Under the pieces are notes generated by a model. It was not told where the DNA came from. It was given only the letters and a program-made list of their open reading frames with translations, and made no database searches. A stretch of 64,000 nucleotides of DNA from Achatina immaculata (lineage: Eukaryota > Mollusca > Gastropoda > Stylommatophora > Achatinidae), in NCBI GenBank assembly GCA_009760885.1, contig CM019717.1:49871366-49935365 (forward strand), written 5' to 3'. Positions 1-11,745 of the stretch are shown here, piece after piece. Position 1 is the stretch's first letter. Each line of letters begins with the position of its first letter. The position numbers and the translations under genes are program-made.

Positions 1-79
1 ATGTTATGAGGAGACAGAAGTTGGAGAACCTAGACATGTCATGAGAAGACAGAAGTTGGAGAACCTAGTCATGCGTCAT
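1..79. repeat. 35-bp tandem direct repeat
   Basis: Two near-identical 35-bp units sharing the core GACAGAAGTTGGAGAACCTA lie at 1-35 and 36-70, with a partial third ATG-containing start at 71. The array is cut by the window edge, so its full length is unknown. No coding capacity is evident. Confidence 0.7.
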
Positions 80-84
80 GACTG

Positions 85-265
85 ATAAGAATCAAGGGGG
101 AAAAAAGGAAGAGAGAAAGACCAAGAGAACAACATCTCCGTGGACTGACCAAGCGACATGGAAAAGCATCTGAACTAATCGGAAACACCAAGGACCGCAC
201 AAGATGGGAAGCATGATTGTCAACGCTAGGAAATGGAGTGACCCATGGAACAATACTTCTCCATA
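85..265 (+). pseudogene. LINE ORF2 C-terminal relic
   Basis: One plus frame encodes the basic, Gly/Arg/Pro-rich tail typical of the end of APE-type LINE polymerases (KRKRERPRE, then a KDRTRWEA segment before an in-frame TGA, and a terminal THGT-like end). Only the last 60 or so codons remain, so this is a 5'-truncated insertion. The family is not resolved; it resembles the other short LINE tails scattered over the window. Confidence 0.6.
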
Positions 266-796
266 GATGTTCAGTGGACCACGTCCCCAGCCCTACCCTA
301 AAATCAGACTAAAGAAACGCAATAGCCCGATGCCAGGAGCAATGCCAGCGTGTGTGTGAAAGGATCTTGGGCCAGTTCTTGTTCAACTATCAAGATTTCA
401 GTACGAACTGTCTAGCAGTCCCGCCTTTGCTTTTGTATTTTGCTGGTTCACACAAGAGACAAGACCCATGTAAACCTCCAAACGTATAAAATACATTACA
501 TTATAGAACAACACTGATAAAAAAGGAGAGATTAAAATGAAGCCGGTGCTAAGATCAGAAGTAATGAAAACTGAATGAAGATTTTGTGAAAAAAAAAAAG
601 ATATTAAATCTTGTAACAGTTTTTCTTTTGGGCATTATTTCGGATATTAGTCAGATCAGGTCATCATAATTCAGCATCACCACAGCGTATCTGTCTGTAC
701 TTCCATCAGCCGATGTTCAATTCAGGGGACGAGATTTCTGTGTGAGATTCTCCAGGCTTTGTTAGACCGTTTCTATGGAGACAGGGTACTTGTCGT

Positions 797-1645
797 CAAT
801 TGCTCTCTCTCTCTCTCTCTCTCTAGATCGAGTGGAGAGTGTTTAATAGTGATGATCTCTGTCTTTCTCTGTGTTTTCTTGTTTTTGTTAACCAGTTTGT
901 TTACTTTGTTGTTTTAGAGACACTAGAAATGTGTTCCACTAGATAAAAGTGTCTGTACAGATGTATTGAAGCCAGTCCAATCAAACATGCTGATAAAAGT
1001 GCAAAATTTCAATAAATATTTGCTTTAAGAAATCCGAGTCAATAAATGTATATTTTACTAAGGGAATTTTTAAAATTGAAATTTGCCAAGTTTCAATAAA
1101 AATTCATATGCACAGTTTTATTAGTTTCAAACAATTTCATTATTAATATCTGCGACATTAAAATTATATCTTTACTTTTAAGAACAATTGTGTACTTTAG
1201 TTATTCCCCTTTAGTGCCTGAGTAAACGTGCACATTTTGCCGGGCTATATTTAGTACGACATGATTTATTTAGATGCCTCATCGAATCGTGGACAACAGC
1301 AAAGATAAAGCGATGAGAAATATAACAGAACAAATGAAACTGAAGATTAATTTAACTTAACTGGCAAATAAAACTAGGACAGTTGACAAAAAGGATTTGT
1401 GTTGATAATTTTTATTTTCAGTTTCTAGGATACGTAGAATAAAGAAGGATTTTATACTTTCTCAAGAAAAACTCGACACTTGTAGCGTGTTTGGCTATAA
1501 CATTGATTTTATATAGGATGAGAAATGTACAAGAATGAGACTGCCATTTTTTTCTTGATCTATTTCTCTCTCTCTCTCCCTCTCTCTCACTCTCTCTTCT
1601 AGCTCTCTCTCTCTCTCTCTCTCGTACGCGCTCTCTCTCTCCCTA
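797..1645. other. Non-coding stretch with CT microsatellites
   Basis: CT-rich simple repeats occur at about 803-824 and 1563-1645. Between them is AT-rich sequence with no recognisable gene or mobile element. Confidence 0.6.
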
Positions 1646-1665
1646 GCTCGCAGTTATCAGTGCGG

Positions 1666-1830
<165 letters not shown>

Positions 1831-2032
1831 ACTTTTGTTTACTATTTTTCTAATATACAAATCAACATTTATCACCGTATATCCCATGTGGTTATGTACA
1901 TTATACTTTGGCAAATAAATACAGAAATGAAAATAAAAATGATGCAAAATGCCATTTTATTTATCCAGCTTTAAAATTGGAGGTTCCATTCACGATAAAA
2001 AAAATCTTGCAGAAAAACATGCATAAGCATTA

Positions 2033-2649
2033 TACAGGGTCCGGAAGGGGGAACCTGATGGTTTTCAAATGAATACCGCAGAGTCGACTGGATCACAACA
2101 ATATATTTGATGTGGTAACTATACAGAACAATGTGTGCCATTTGTTATAATGAAGTAGCTTTTCATTAAGTCTTTGAAAATGTTTTTCATTTGTACACAT
2201 TCTTGAAACCTAAACTTGGAAGCTTTGCATTACACGTGGCATTATATTCTGAGGTATTGCTGCACTTTCGTGACGAATAGTGGCTTTCAGTTCATCCCGT
2301 GTGTTCGGTTTAGTTACGGACACCTTCCCCTTGAGGTATCCCCCAAAGGAAATAATCACAAACAGAAAGTTCAGGAGAAGGAGCAGGCCATGGCGCGGTC
2401 CTTCGCCGGGAAAATGGCGTGGCCAAGAAACATTTCTTTGATGACCTCTATTAAACCACTCTTCAAAAAGTCTCGATTATAAGAGCACGAGTCTGCGCGT
2501 TCCACTGCTCCGTAGCTGCTGAAATGGTGTCGTCGTTAGAATGGAGTTCTGTGTGCTTGCCGAACGCAACCGATCAAGTGATCCATCTGTCGCTGTTGCC
2601 TAAAATATAGCCAATTGAAAACCGTCAGGTTTCTTTGTTGGACCCTGTA
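2033..2649 (-). mobile_element. Decayed Tc1/mariner-type transposon with TIRs
   Basis: The ends are imperfect terminal inverted repeats beginning TACAGGGTCC, with AACCTGA(T/C)GGTTTTCAA further inside, and each side has a TA dinucleotide (2031-2032 and 2650-2651) as expected for this superfamily. The minus strand carries fragments of a transposase C-terminus: a CDYFLWG segment (third catalytic acid region), then after a one-base shift a TRDELKATIRHE segment near 2210-2330. At 617 bp it is about half the family's usual length, so it is internally deleted and inactive. Confidence 0.75.
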
Positions 2650-2654
2650 TAACT

Positions 2655-2656
2655 GA

Positions 2657-2707
<51 letters not shown>

Positions 2708-2960
2708 GAAGGAGAGTGAGATACAGAGAAAGAGATCGAGAATATGAGAGAGAGAGAGAGAGAGGAGAAAAAAGAGTGTGTGAAAGAGAGAAGAGATAGA
2801 GACCTTAAAAGAGAAATATAAGGTGAGATAGAGAGAGAGAGAGAAAGAGATAAAAAAGAGATACAGTATGTGTTTATGTTTGAGAAAGAATGAGAGAGAG
2901 AGAGAAAGAGAGATTCATAAATATCTGGAGAGAGAGAGAGAGAGAGAGAGAGAGATTCAT
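2655..2960. repeat. GA-rich region with GACA array
   Basis: The region holds (GA)n tracts, a run of GACA units at about 2674-2706 and further (GA)n at 2745-2762 and 2930-2955. It abuts the right TIR of the mariner relic. The Ser/Leu-rich and Arg/Glu-rich ORFs here are artefacts of the dinucleotide repeat. Confidence 0.9.
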
Positions 2961-3376
2961 CAATATCTATTTTCAAACGACCTTGAAAGTAATGTAAGAC
3001 CCAGTAATCTAACTTTTCATCTTTCACCATTCTCTTCCCCAAGAACTGGAATTTGTGAATGTTTTTCTCTCTCTTTTTCCCCTCCAACGGTGTAATACCA
3101 TAGTTAAACTAACTTTTCTGCCACAAAATAAAAACAGAACATTTACATAATAATAATAATAATCTTATCTTTCAAACGAAAACAAATTTTTTTACTGCAA
3201 ACTTTTTTTATATTGTAGAACTTTTTAACGATGCAGAAAATCTGTATCCACACCGTGTGACACAGAAATGTTCAGGTACACAGAACAGTACATTTGTTCG
3301 ACAACGTAGAGAAGAAGAGCTTTTGTTATTTGGCGCCATGGAGTATGGAAATATTTTCATCGCTTCTTCCCTTGTT

Positions 3377-3454
3377 TTATAGACCTTGGATTATACTAGC
3401 ACTTTATAGATCTTGAATTATACTGGCACTTTATAGACCTCGGATTATACTAGC
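3377..3454. repeat. 27-bp tandem repeat at the GPCR 3' end
   Basis: Nearly three copies of a 27-bp unit containing TTATAGA and GGATTATACT start at 3377, 3404 and 3431. The third copy contains the TAA stop and the last few codons of the GPCR gene, so the repeat has been copied out of, or into, the end of the coding sequence. Confidence 0.85.
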
Positions 3455-4756
3455 ATTTCTCTCTTCATGAGTTCGAATCTCGGAAACAGTGACCAGATTT
3501 TTTGCTTTGAGTGCACCCGATGTTTCATCGCACTGTACATACGCCGCTGGCTGTTCTTCTGTTGAAAATGATCTACTGTTTCTAGAACTTGACACGTTTG
3601 TTTCAGTGCTACTGCATTCAATGACTGCTGGTTTGACACGACGCAGCCGTCTCCTCCGACAATGCGTGAATGTGTTGAGAAGCTGCTCTCTAAACTTACG
3701 ACCAGTGAGAACATATAAGAAAAAATTGATGCTGTGGTTACCGTAAAGAAGAAAGTTTACCAGACTGGCAGCTAGAGTGTACTGAGCCAGAATCTGAAAA
3801 TCCGTTTTGTTTGGGGCTGGTTTGAAGTTGAAAACAGTTGGTCGTATTATTGTCAGGATTACTTTGGGAGCTGTCATGATTATGAAGGCGAAGGCTACAA
3901 CAAGTAGCGTGACTGTGATCCTGCGTGTGGCGCGGCTGGTAGACGGTGGTACCTCTCCGACTTTTTCTGCTTTCAGTGACGAAGCGACGGCCATAGATCT
4001 CCTGTGGCTTCGAATGATGAGAAAATTGAACACAAGAAGGAAGGCGAAAGGAATAAATGAATATAGGGTGGCATCAATCCATGGCCACGTGACTTCCACA
4101 AAATGTTTAAATTTATCATGGCCCACACAGAGGGGCTCCTGTATTCCAGGCTGAGTCTCTACAACAGCGGTCACGAAAAAATGTGCACTAACTGCAGCTG
4201 TTGAAAGCAACAGAATGCCAATCACAATTCTAGCTCGACGAGGGGTTGATAGTCGGATTGCCTTCAAGGGGAACGTTATAGCAATGTATCTGTCCACAGT
4301 CATGGCAACTAAGATCCAGGCACTAGAATTAAAGCTCCAGTAAGACACGAAGTTAAAGATCTTGCACGCTGCCGCATTTGCGGGTCTGGGATCAATGTCA
4401 ACAGTGAGCAACAATCGAAGCAGGCAAGGCACAAGCAGAACAATCAGGTCAACCAGCGCTAGAGATGCCATGTAGTTGCAAATGGGCAAATGGGTGAGTC
4501 CCAGCATGACAATCAGAGCCAGAATGTTTGCCACGCTGCCCACAACCACTTCCGTGATGTAACCATAAAAGTTGATAGACGTAGCTAGGCGGTATTCGGG
4601 GAAATTCATCAACATTGCGTGCAAGAGTGCTTGCCCATTAACAGGCCGACCTGGTGGTTGAGGTCTAGGAGTTGTCGTAGTCAAGTTTACAAATTCTGTT
4701 ACATGGTCAATGGCCAAGTCTTCAAAACTGTCCAGTGATGAATTCGTGAAATTCAT
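3431..4756 (-). CDS. Class A (rhodopsin-like) G-protein coupled receptor
   Basis: This is an intronless 441-residue reading frame for a seven-helix plasma-membrane receptor. The predicted extracellular N-terminus has N-glycosylation sequons at residues 2, 5 and 24. Helices lie at roughly 68-90, 97-118, 131-158, 175-196, 228-249, 280-303 and 325-350. Class A hallmarks are visible: LALVDL in TM2, Cys131 and Cys210 for the TM3-ECL2 disulphide, DRY at 155-157, Pro297 in TM6, and a TM7 NSxxNFFLY-like end in place of NPxxY. A basic Cys-containing juxtamembrane stretch (CRRRRLRR) and a Ser/Thr-rich tail follow. The ATG at 4754-4756 gives a normal-length N-terminus but no cleavable signal peptide. 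The NFFLY ending is common in lophotrochozoan peptide or chemosensory receptor expansions, so a neuropeptide (FMRFamide-receptor-like) or chemosensory role is an inference. The ligand is unknown. Confidence 0.9.
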   Translation of the reverse strand: MNFTNSSLDSFEDLAIDHVTEFVNLTTTTPRPQPPGRPVNGQALLHAMLMNFPEYRLATSINFYGYITEVVVGSVANILALIVMLGLTHLPICNYMASLALVDLIVLLVPCLLRLLLTVDIDPRPANAAACKIFNFVSYWSFNSSAWILVAMTVDRYIAITFPLKAIRLSTPRRARIVIGILLLSTAAVSAHFFVTAVVETQPGIQEPLCVGHDKFKHFVEVTWPWIDATLYSFIPFAFLLVFNFLIIRSHRRSMAVASSLKAEKVGEVPPSTSRATRRITVTLLVVAFAFIIMTAPKVILTIIRPTVFNFKPAPNKTDFQILAQYTLAASLVNFLLYGNHSINFFLYVLTGRKFREQLLNTFTHCRRRRLRRVKPAVIECSSTETNVSSSRNSRSFSTEEQPAAYVQCDETSGALKAKNLVTVSEIRTHEERNASIIRGL

Positions 4757-7069
4757 TTTTGTTCATAAGGGTCAATAAATCCTTTTATGTGAAAGCTTTG
4801 ATGTGAAATGAAATTTCAAGTCCTTCGTTCAAAGATCATTCTGACACTTTCTGTTGTTTAAATCGTTAGGAAAGGAAAAGAAAGCTCCATTGTTGATATC
4901 GATCTATCTTAAAGTATGCATAGATACACATTATGATTACCAGCTGCCTCCTTACCACATCAAAAGTATAAGACGATCGTGCGAATCACTTGAAAATTGT
5001 CCTACCTTGACATCTTCAAACGTTTAGAACCTGTGCAGTTAATGAAAAGGCTGTCTGTTGCCTGGTGAACATTTAATGTACCTTCTGAATACCTGTTAAA
5101 GAACATAGTCCTGATCGATTCAGAATTGAAACCAAGATATGGCAGACGAATAACCGACTGAGTATTTTCATATACAGATTCTGTAACAAAACGTGTAGTC
5201 TACAGAATGATACAGCTCAGCTGACTGTAATCCTGATATATATCGGCCCCACGTCACAGGCGTCTAGCTACTATAAACGTTAAGTCGATAATGAGCGCTC
5301 AACATTAGGGAACGTGAAAGAATGACAGAAGGTCCCTATATGGCCATGACACATAGCGTTTACGATGGACCATAATTAGTTTCATGTCCAGTTCTGCCAT
5401 ACATAGCCAACACTTCACCTGTTGAGTTCTTTCACAGCTGCCAGTTTTCACGGAAGCCCAGAGTCAATATACCGACATTTATTGCTTCCATGAGCAAGGT
5501 AAAAGTTATGGGAGGGAGGGGAGAGATATAATCTGAACGGAATTGCCCAGGATTCGACATTTTTGGTCGTGAGAACAGCGAGAAATGTAACGGTAACAAA
5601 GCTGCAAGAATCCAAGTACTTATCTAGCAACAACCCCATGTTGTACACATAACAGCGAGTTATTCGTATACCGCGCTTCAATTATGTACAAAATAATGGT
5701 GTACTTTAGTATATTCGTAGATTTGTAAATTAAAGGCCTTTGCATGATTACTTGTTAACATTGCTAATCTTTCAAAAAGGTAGGTATCTGATGCTCCTAG
5801 AAATCTCTCATATTCCCAACACTGAGGTAAATCAGATCGATAGAAGCACAAAGTACGAAGAAGCGAGAAACAAAGTAAAAGTAGTTTATAAAGGCAAATG
5901 GACAAAACATTACCCCCAAAGCAAGAACAGATGGATAATACTACACGCTTTCAAGAAATGACTAAGTGATAATCCTCTAAATGGAAACAAAACACTGCAG
6001 ACTAAAACACTATCTATACTAAAAACCAAAAATTGGCCCAACAGACCTATGCAGCAAATGGCAGCGGACACATCATATCCTCCAGAGTTGCCAGCTACGT
6101 AACCCATTCAGGCAAAGGACCTGGTCAGGTGTTAGCTTTCTACAGGAGAATGTCCGAACGAACGACGAAGAAGAAAAATTTGGGTAAATTATCATCCATG
6201 AAGGTAGACAGGGGTGTTTGGTTAGTTCTACAAAGATATAAAACGTAGTGAGGAAAGTAGACAGAAACAGGACTGGAGTCGTTTGGATACAGAGAGATTA
6301 TTTTTCGGCGTCTTACAGTTATGAAATACTAGTCAGCACTTAATAGAGAAATCAATGACTCTTGTGAGAAAATCAATAACAAAATAGTTAATTGAATGGT
6401 AAGCGTAATATAGCAGTAAGGTAACGTTGTCAGGAGTCGCTAAATTTTAACATTCTGGGTAAAAACAAACCAGATTTAAGTCGTCTTGTCAACTGATAAT
6501 TAGTGGAACTGGCAGCGTGTTCACGGGGCGGAGCTGACTAAGATAGTTTGCTGAGTGTGAACATGTTCGTGGCAGGAGACAATGTGGTCGAGAAAATGGA
6601 CTGTATGTTGCTTGTGCCTTAAGATGTCTGGAGAAAAGAATCCATTTATGTCACTTGTGAAGCTGACTTCTTCATTTCATCTACATTTGTACAACCTGTC
6701 GGTGTGTTTGTAATACTGTACCTGGCTGTCGCAAGATTTGGACACAGGAAAAATCACAACGCAGCTTGAGACAAACGGTCAACAGCTCGCACCCCACACG
6801 CGCACAGTGGTGGTGATGATGATGATGAAAAAAAGAAAGGATTGCGACGAAGATGACCTTTTTCGATTTCACAAGACCACCGAAGCAGGTGGATATTAAT
6901 GAAGGTTGTAAGAATAATGTTGGTGACCTGATCTTTCAATTTTAAATGATCCAATTTCCTGCAAAGGATGAAAGCAGTGGCTGTAGACCAGGACATTCTT
7001 CCACGGGAACCATCGGGAGTGATGTTCTTGTTCTTTGGAAACAAAATTTGCAAACCTTCTTCAGTTTTC
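4757..7069. other. Intergenic, no supported gene
   Basis: This is AT-rich sequence between the GPCR and a LINE tail. The ORFs are under 110 codons, unrelated to recognisable families and overlap on both strands. No TIR, LTR or tRNA-like structure was seen. A short TGATGA repeat lies at about 6812-6830. Confidence 0.5.
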
Positions 7070-7375
7070 CTAGCCATTAAGGCTCATTGATGCAGATAAA
7101 GTTCGCCTCCATTCCTCTCTATTCCTAATCTTCTCTCTCCAGTTGGTTACACCAATTTCCTTTATATCCTCTTCTATGTTGTCTATCCATCTCTGTCTTG
7201 GTCTACCCCTTGGTTTTGTTTCCATCATCTCTTGTGCATACATCATTTTTGTTTATGTCTGTTCTCTTCCATTCTTTCTACATGGCCCATCCAGAGTAGT
7301 CTGTTCAGTTTCAAGACATTTATAATTCGTTGGGATTTAAATAGACTGTTCGGTTCAGTGCTCTTTCTAGCTCTC
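7070..7375 (-). pseudogene. LINE ORF2 C-terminal fragment
   Basis: Read on the minus strand, the final 50 codons are uninterrupted and end in a TAG at 7070-7072. They contain RPRQRWIDN, a NIEEDIKEIGVTNWREK helix and NREEWRRTL, the pattern closing many LINE polymerases. Upstream codons are mixed with frameshifts. It is 5'-truncated with no RT core. The fragment at 17545-17812 has the same module order but is a different subfamily. Confidence 0.7.
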
Positions 7376-8268
7376 CGTTCTCCACTGTTAGTGTCTTACT
7401 ATTGCCAAAAGTGAATAACTTTCGTTTTCTGCATGAGCTTGTAAAGGGAAAGGAACGGGAGAACCAGAACTTTCGCTTCCACGTCTATTAAGGAAAAAAA
7501 ATACGTTTGAGTATAGTAAACATTGAAATGCAAAACTTTTGTTTATATTGGACACACCTGAAGCTCGGATCAATAACTCTTCCTATGTCTAGTCAAATTT
7601 TGGAACAGATATTCTAATCAGATGAGAAATGGGCTGTGGCATCTTGCCTTATTTTTCGAAAAGGATCTAGAAAATTTCTCAGCAGGTTCACCTGCTAATG
7701 GACACGTCGGTTCATACTTCTTAGGTCAGGCTGAAGTGCCACAATAGCTCGATAGCAAGATCGTCGTGATCACCAATCAAATAATTAACTAAATAAAACC
7801 ACAAAACTTTGAATACACTGTATAAAATTATAGTGTGTGGTAAGGCCTCTTCTAATATTTATTCAGGCAAATTCTGGGGGGAAAGAATGGCCAGATCACT
7901 AACGGCAAGATCTCTCCTTCAGTCTAGGACTTACCATCTGCCATGGAGTCCCACTCGAGACCCCACAACCCTCGATCGTCAAGGCTGTCGCTAGTGCTAC
8001 GGATTACGTGCACCGTACTTATCAAAGGAGGCGATCCTATAGATTTTCCGTATACAGTTTAATATTTTTTTTCAGTGAAACTTTCATGATGGCGGTTCTA
8101 GAGTTCTTCAGCCAGGGTACGGTGAAATAATAGGGTCACTATAGATAGGGTTTAAGAATAAATCGTGATTAATGTAAATATATAAATAGCTTTTACATAG
8201 AAATGTACAAGGGAAAACATTAACAATATTCTGCTGTAAAAAAGTATTGACACTTGTTATAAGATAAA

Positions 8269-8661
8269 TAACTTACCGACCACATTGATATTAGATGAAC
8301 AATTTACCGACCACATTGTTACTAGACGAAGAACTTACCGACCACATTTTTATTAGATGAACAACTTACGAACCACACTGTTATTAAATAAACACCTTAC
8401 TGACCACGTTGTTATTAGATGAACAACTTACTGACCACATTGTTATCAGATGAACAACTTACTGACAACGTTGTTATTAGATGAACAACTTACCGACTAC
8501 GTTGTTACTAGATGAACAACTTACTGACCACGTTGTTATTAGATAAACAACTTACCGACCACGTTGTTATTAGATAAACAACTTACCGACCACGTTGTTA
8601 TTAGATTAACAACTTACCGACCACGTTGTTATCAGATAAACAACTTACCGACCACATTGTT
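8269..8661. repeat. 31-bp minisatellite, left block
   Basis: About 12-13 units of a 31-bp repeat (core ACTTACCGACCACATTGTTA) with 5-15% divergence between units. The array continues at 8937-9098 beyond a SINE inserted into it. Confidence 0.95.
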
Positions 8662-8936
8662 AAAAAAAATTCCCGTTTCCATGTCATTAAGACATATTAG
8701 GGAAAACGGTGTTAGGCCCGTATTTTCCATGACCTTCGGTACCTGGAAGTGTGATGTTGTCAGTATCACGCCTGGCCGCTTTACTTTCCCAGATTTCTCT
8801 GATACCCATTTTTAGAGTCTCGGCGAATCCCGGTGCCTTTTTGGTGTGTACCAGAAAAAAATCCCACAGCTGGGACTGAACCCGCTACCACCGGATTAGT
8901 AAACTGAGGGCCTAACCACTCGGCTAACCAGGGACC
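8662..8936 (-). mobile_element. tRNA-derived SINE (family A), inserted in minisatellite
   Basis: On the minus strand the element starts with a tRNA-like head: an A box around TTAGCCGAGTGGTTAGG (complement of about 8911-8930) and a B box GGTTCAGTCCC. It ends in an A/T-rich tail next to TAAAAAAAA at 8661-8669. Its body contains a GGCCAGGCGTGATACTGACA core shared with further copies here at 9944, 17939, 50571 and 55058. It splits the 31-bp minisatellite, so it inserted after the array had expanded. An exact target-site duplication was not found. Confidence 0.85.
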
Positions 8937-9098
8937 ATTTTGCAACTAGATGAAAAACTTATCGACCACATTGTTATTACATTAACAACTTACCGACTAC
9001 ATTGTTACTAGATAAACAACTTACCGACCACATTGTTACTAGATAAACAACTTACCGACCACATTGTTATTAGATGAACAACTTACCGACCACTCTAA
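8937..9098. repeat. 31-bp minisatellite, right block
   Basis: About five more units of the same 31-bp repeat as 8269-8661, separated from it only by the SINE. Confidence 0.9.
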
Positions 9099-9189
9099 CG
9101 AGCCGAGAGTAGGTAGAATAAGTCTCATTTAGGGCATCCTCTGAGACAGGAGTAAATCATTTCAAGGGTTCCTCCAGCAGGAAAGGCTG

Positions 9190-9372
9190 CACTAGATATT
9201 CTTCCAGCTGCACTTGATACTCTTTTAGTTACACTAGATATTCATTCAGCTGCAATAGACTCCTTTAGTTTCACTACATTTTCATTCAGCTGCGATAGAT
9301 TCATTTAGTTTCACTAGATATTCGTTCAACTCCAATAGATTCCTTTAGTTTCACTAGATATTCCCTTAACTG
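9190..9372. repeat. 40-bp minisatellite
   Basis: Four and a half units of about 40 bp (core CTTTAGTTTCACTAGATATT, with ATTCAGCTGC) in direct orientation. It is unrelated in sequence to the 31-bp array 90 bp upstream. Confidence 0.85.
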
Positions 9373-9943
9373 TTGCCACCTCTGAAGAAAGACCTTGAGC
9401 AAGAATAGGATACGTCAACATAAATACTATATTGCAGCAACTTCCTTGAAGAGGCTGACTGTTCACTTGATTTAATCAAATGCATATAACAATACATGGA
9501 AATAAAAAAGAAAGTGAAGAATACAGTTTACTGACCATCTTTGAAAGAGATGAGCTGTACAAGGAAGTACTAGACATAACGGATCACAGACATCAGGCAG
9601 AAAGAAAAGTTTCGTTAACTTCTAGTCCGCATGTACTTTTTGAATATGAAGCTAAGAGTTCGCCCACTTAATGATGACCTTGCTACGTAAGTCGTACACA
9701 GGTAATGTATGGAAATTATGGGAGATCCGTTTATTGCTTTGACTCAAACAGCATGTGGACTTTTTTCGAAAACGCCATTAACCGTTCATTGTTTGTGAAG
9801 AAATTACTCGAGTGGAATTAACAGTAGTAATAAAGAAATAACTAAGAGACAATAAATTAGATAAAACAAGGTCAGCAGACAGAGCACGCTATATTTAGAA
9901 AGTTAAAAGTAATGGAATATACACGTATAATAAAAAGTTAAAG

Positions 9944-10130
9944 GTAAAATTTCCGTTTCCATGTCATTAAGGCGTATTGAGAATATGGTATTAGGGCCGT
10001 TACATCTAAGGCCTTCGGAACATGAAAATGAAAGGTGGCGAGTATCACGCCTGGCCGCATTTACATTCTCAGTTTTCTCTGGTACCTTTTTTTTTTCTAG
10101 AGACTGAGTGGAGCCTGGGCCCTTTTTTGA
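9944..10130 (-). mobile_element. SINE family A, head-truncated copy
   Basis: This matches the tail and core of the SINE at 8662-8936 (fragments such as TTTCCGTTTCCATGTCATTA and AGTATCACGCCTGGCCGC) but lacks the tRNA-like head. A T10 run at about 10088 interrupts it. It is an older, 5'-truncated copy. Confidence 0.75.
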
Positions 10131-10354
10131 ATGGAATATATAATGAGATGCAATCGTTGTAATATCGATAAATCGCTATTAGAGCTAACATATGGGACTG
10201 AAGATCTATTCTGCTTTACTCATCATTTTATTTTTAAAAATCCATTCAAGACATTCTTTAAGTGACACTTTCAATGTTTTCTACATTTAGCAAACTAGAT
10301 TACTCGCAGGTAATTAAATATTTTAATGAAATAATAGATGTCATAGAAAAAAAA

Positions 10355-10500
10355 GGTCCACAGTGATGTTCATGCCTGATCGCTTTTCTTTGTCAAGCTC
10401 CAGAAAGAGTCAGGTGCCAGTTTCTACAGCTCGGTTGACAACGGCGCTTGCATTTAGATCGAACTGCCGATCTTCATTTAAGCACCTTCTCCAGACAGGC
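10355..10500 (-). mobile_element. SINE family B relic
   Basis: This is a degenerate copy of the SINE at 35788-36040. It shares the GATGTTCATGCCTGATCGC core region, a TACAGCTCGGTTGAC segment and a GATCGAACTGCCGATC box-B-like piece. It is heavily mutated and has no clear ends. Confidence 0.45.
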
Positions 10501-10678
10501 TACATAACCTTAACTCTTTCAGTCTCATATTAATTTCCATGCTTCTGCAGAATAAACTGTGAAGAAAAATTTTGGTAGAAAGAAACTGGAAGAGAGTTGC
10601 TCTATAACTGAAAAACTTGGCTTGGGTTACTAAAGTACCGGTTTGAATTTTATTTATACTTTGGCTAAATATCGCTCG

Positions 10679-11244
10679 TGTAAGGAGGGGAAAAAATAAG
10701 CAAGCAGTGACCCGGTTTTGATTGGAAATCCCACTGGCCAGAGACGGCCACGTGTGAATGGAAAATCCCCAGGCTTCCGGTCCGGCGATGACCAGGTATA
10801 TAAGACAAAAGGGAGAAGTATAAAGGGGGAGAAGTTGAGCTCGCGAAGGTGTAGCGACCAGTCGTGGACGAAGGTGGTCAGTTTCCGAGAGATGGAGGCC
10901 GGCGTGTGTATTTTAGTTGTGCGCCTTTGTAAGCAGTATTGAACTCATATTATTCAAGAAAATATTATTTGTTTATGATTTTTTTAGTAATGCTCGTTAG
11001 AAATATATGGACATCATGTGCATCGGATTTGTGATTTGTGATGCCTTATGGATCAGAGTTTTGTAAATACAAGAATCGTGATTTTATAAAAAGGATTGTT
11101 TTCGTATTCCTGTTATTTTATATGTAAGGTGTGAACGTATGGTATAGTCATCCTTCCACCACTCAGCACAACGACGGCCAGACAAAATATAAAAGATTGG
11201 AATAATAAATCACATCAATCTAGTAAGAAATATCCATTACCACA
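10679..11244 (+). repeat. 5' LTR
   Basis: The LTR begins TGTAAGGAGG and ends CCATTACCACA. A TATATAA box at 10797-10803 and an AATAAA signal at 11204-11209 are in the positions expected for U3 promoter and R/U5 polyadenylation. It matches the 3' LTR at about 99%. Confidence 0.96.
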
Positions 11245-11246
11245 TG

Positions 11247-11261
11247 TGGTGACCGTGACCC
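11247..11261 (+). promoter_or_regulatory. Putative primer binding site
   Basis: Two bases after the 5' LTR the sequence TGGTGACCGTGACCC starts with TGG, complementary to a tRNA CCA end, as expected for minus-strand DNA priming. Which tRNA it pairs with cannot be decided without the host tRNA set. Confidence 0.65.
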
Positions 11262-11745
11262 AACGAACCTTCATTGCATATATATATATGTTTCGATATG
11301 TCAGCTGACCTGGTTACAAACCATTTGGATTAATACTGGTACATAGGAGGTCACCGTTTGCACTAACAGCGCTGAAAAGAGGCCAGTCAGATTTCCGTGT
11401 TTGGCGAGTGTACAAGGGAAATTCCACCACGGAAAGATCAAAGCTCAGCGCCCACGTGCGTGTTATGTAACATCCGGACAGAAGCTCCGACAAGTCTGTG
11501 CTTTGAAGAAAAGTTCCCGTATGAAGAAAACCCCACTGAAAGTTCCAGTTAGAGTGGAGTAGTCCTAGGCGGAAGAAGTTTGTGTTAGTCGCGGAACGGG
11601 CAGGCTGGACAGTAAGTCAGTACGGAGAATCACGCATAGTGCTGCAGTGGGAACAAGCACACAGTATAAAGATTAATATTTGAAAATCTCGGAAAATATT
11701 TCTACAAATATTCAACCAATAATCTTCGTCAAAAGGCCAAGTACC

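Noticed and set aside
2536..3087. 183-codon Ser/Leu-rich minus-strand ORF
   Set aside because: Created by GA dinucleotide repeats and the mariner TIR; no domain.
8269..9098. CRISPR array
   Set aside because: Units are contiguous tandem repeats without unique spacers, and the DNA is eukaryotic.
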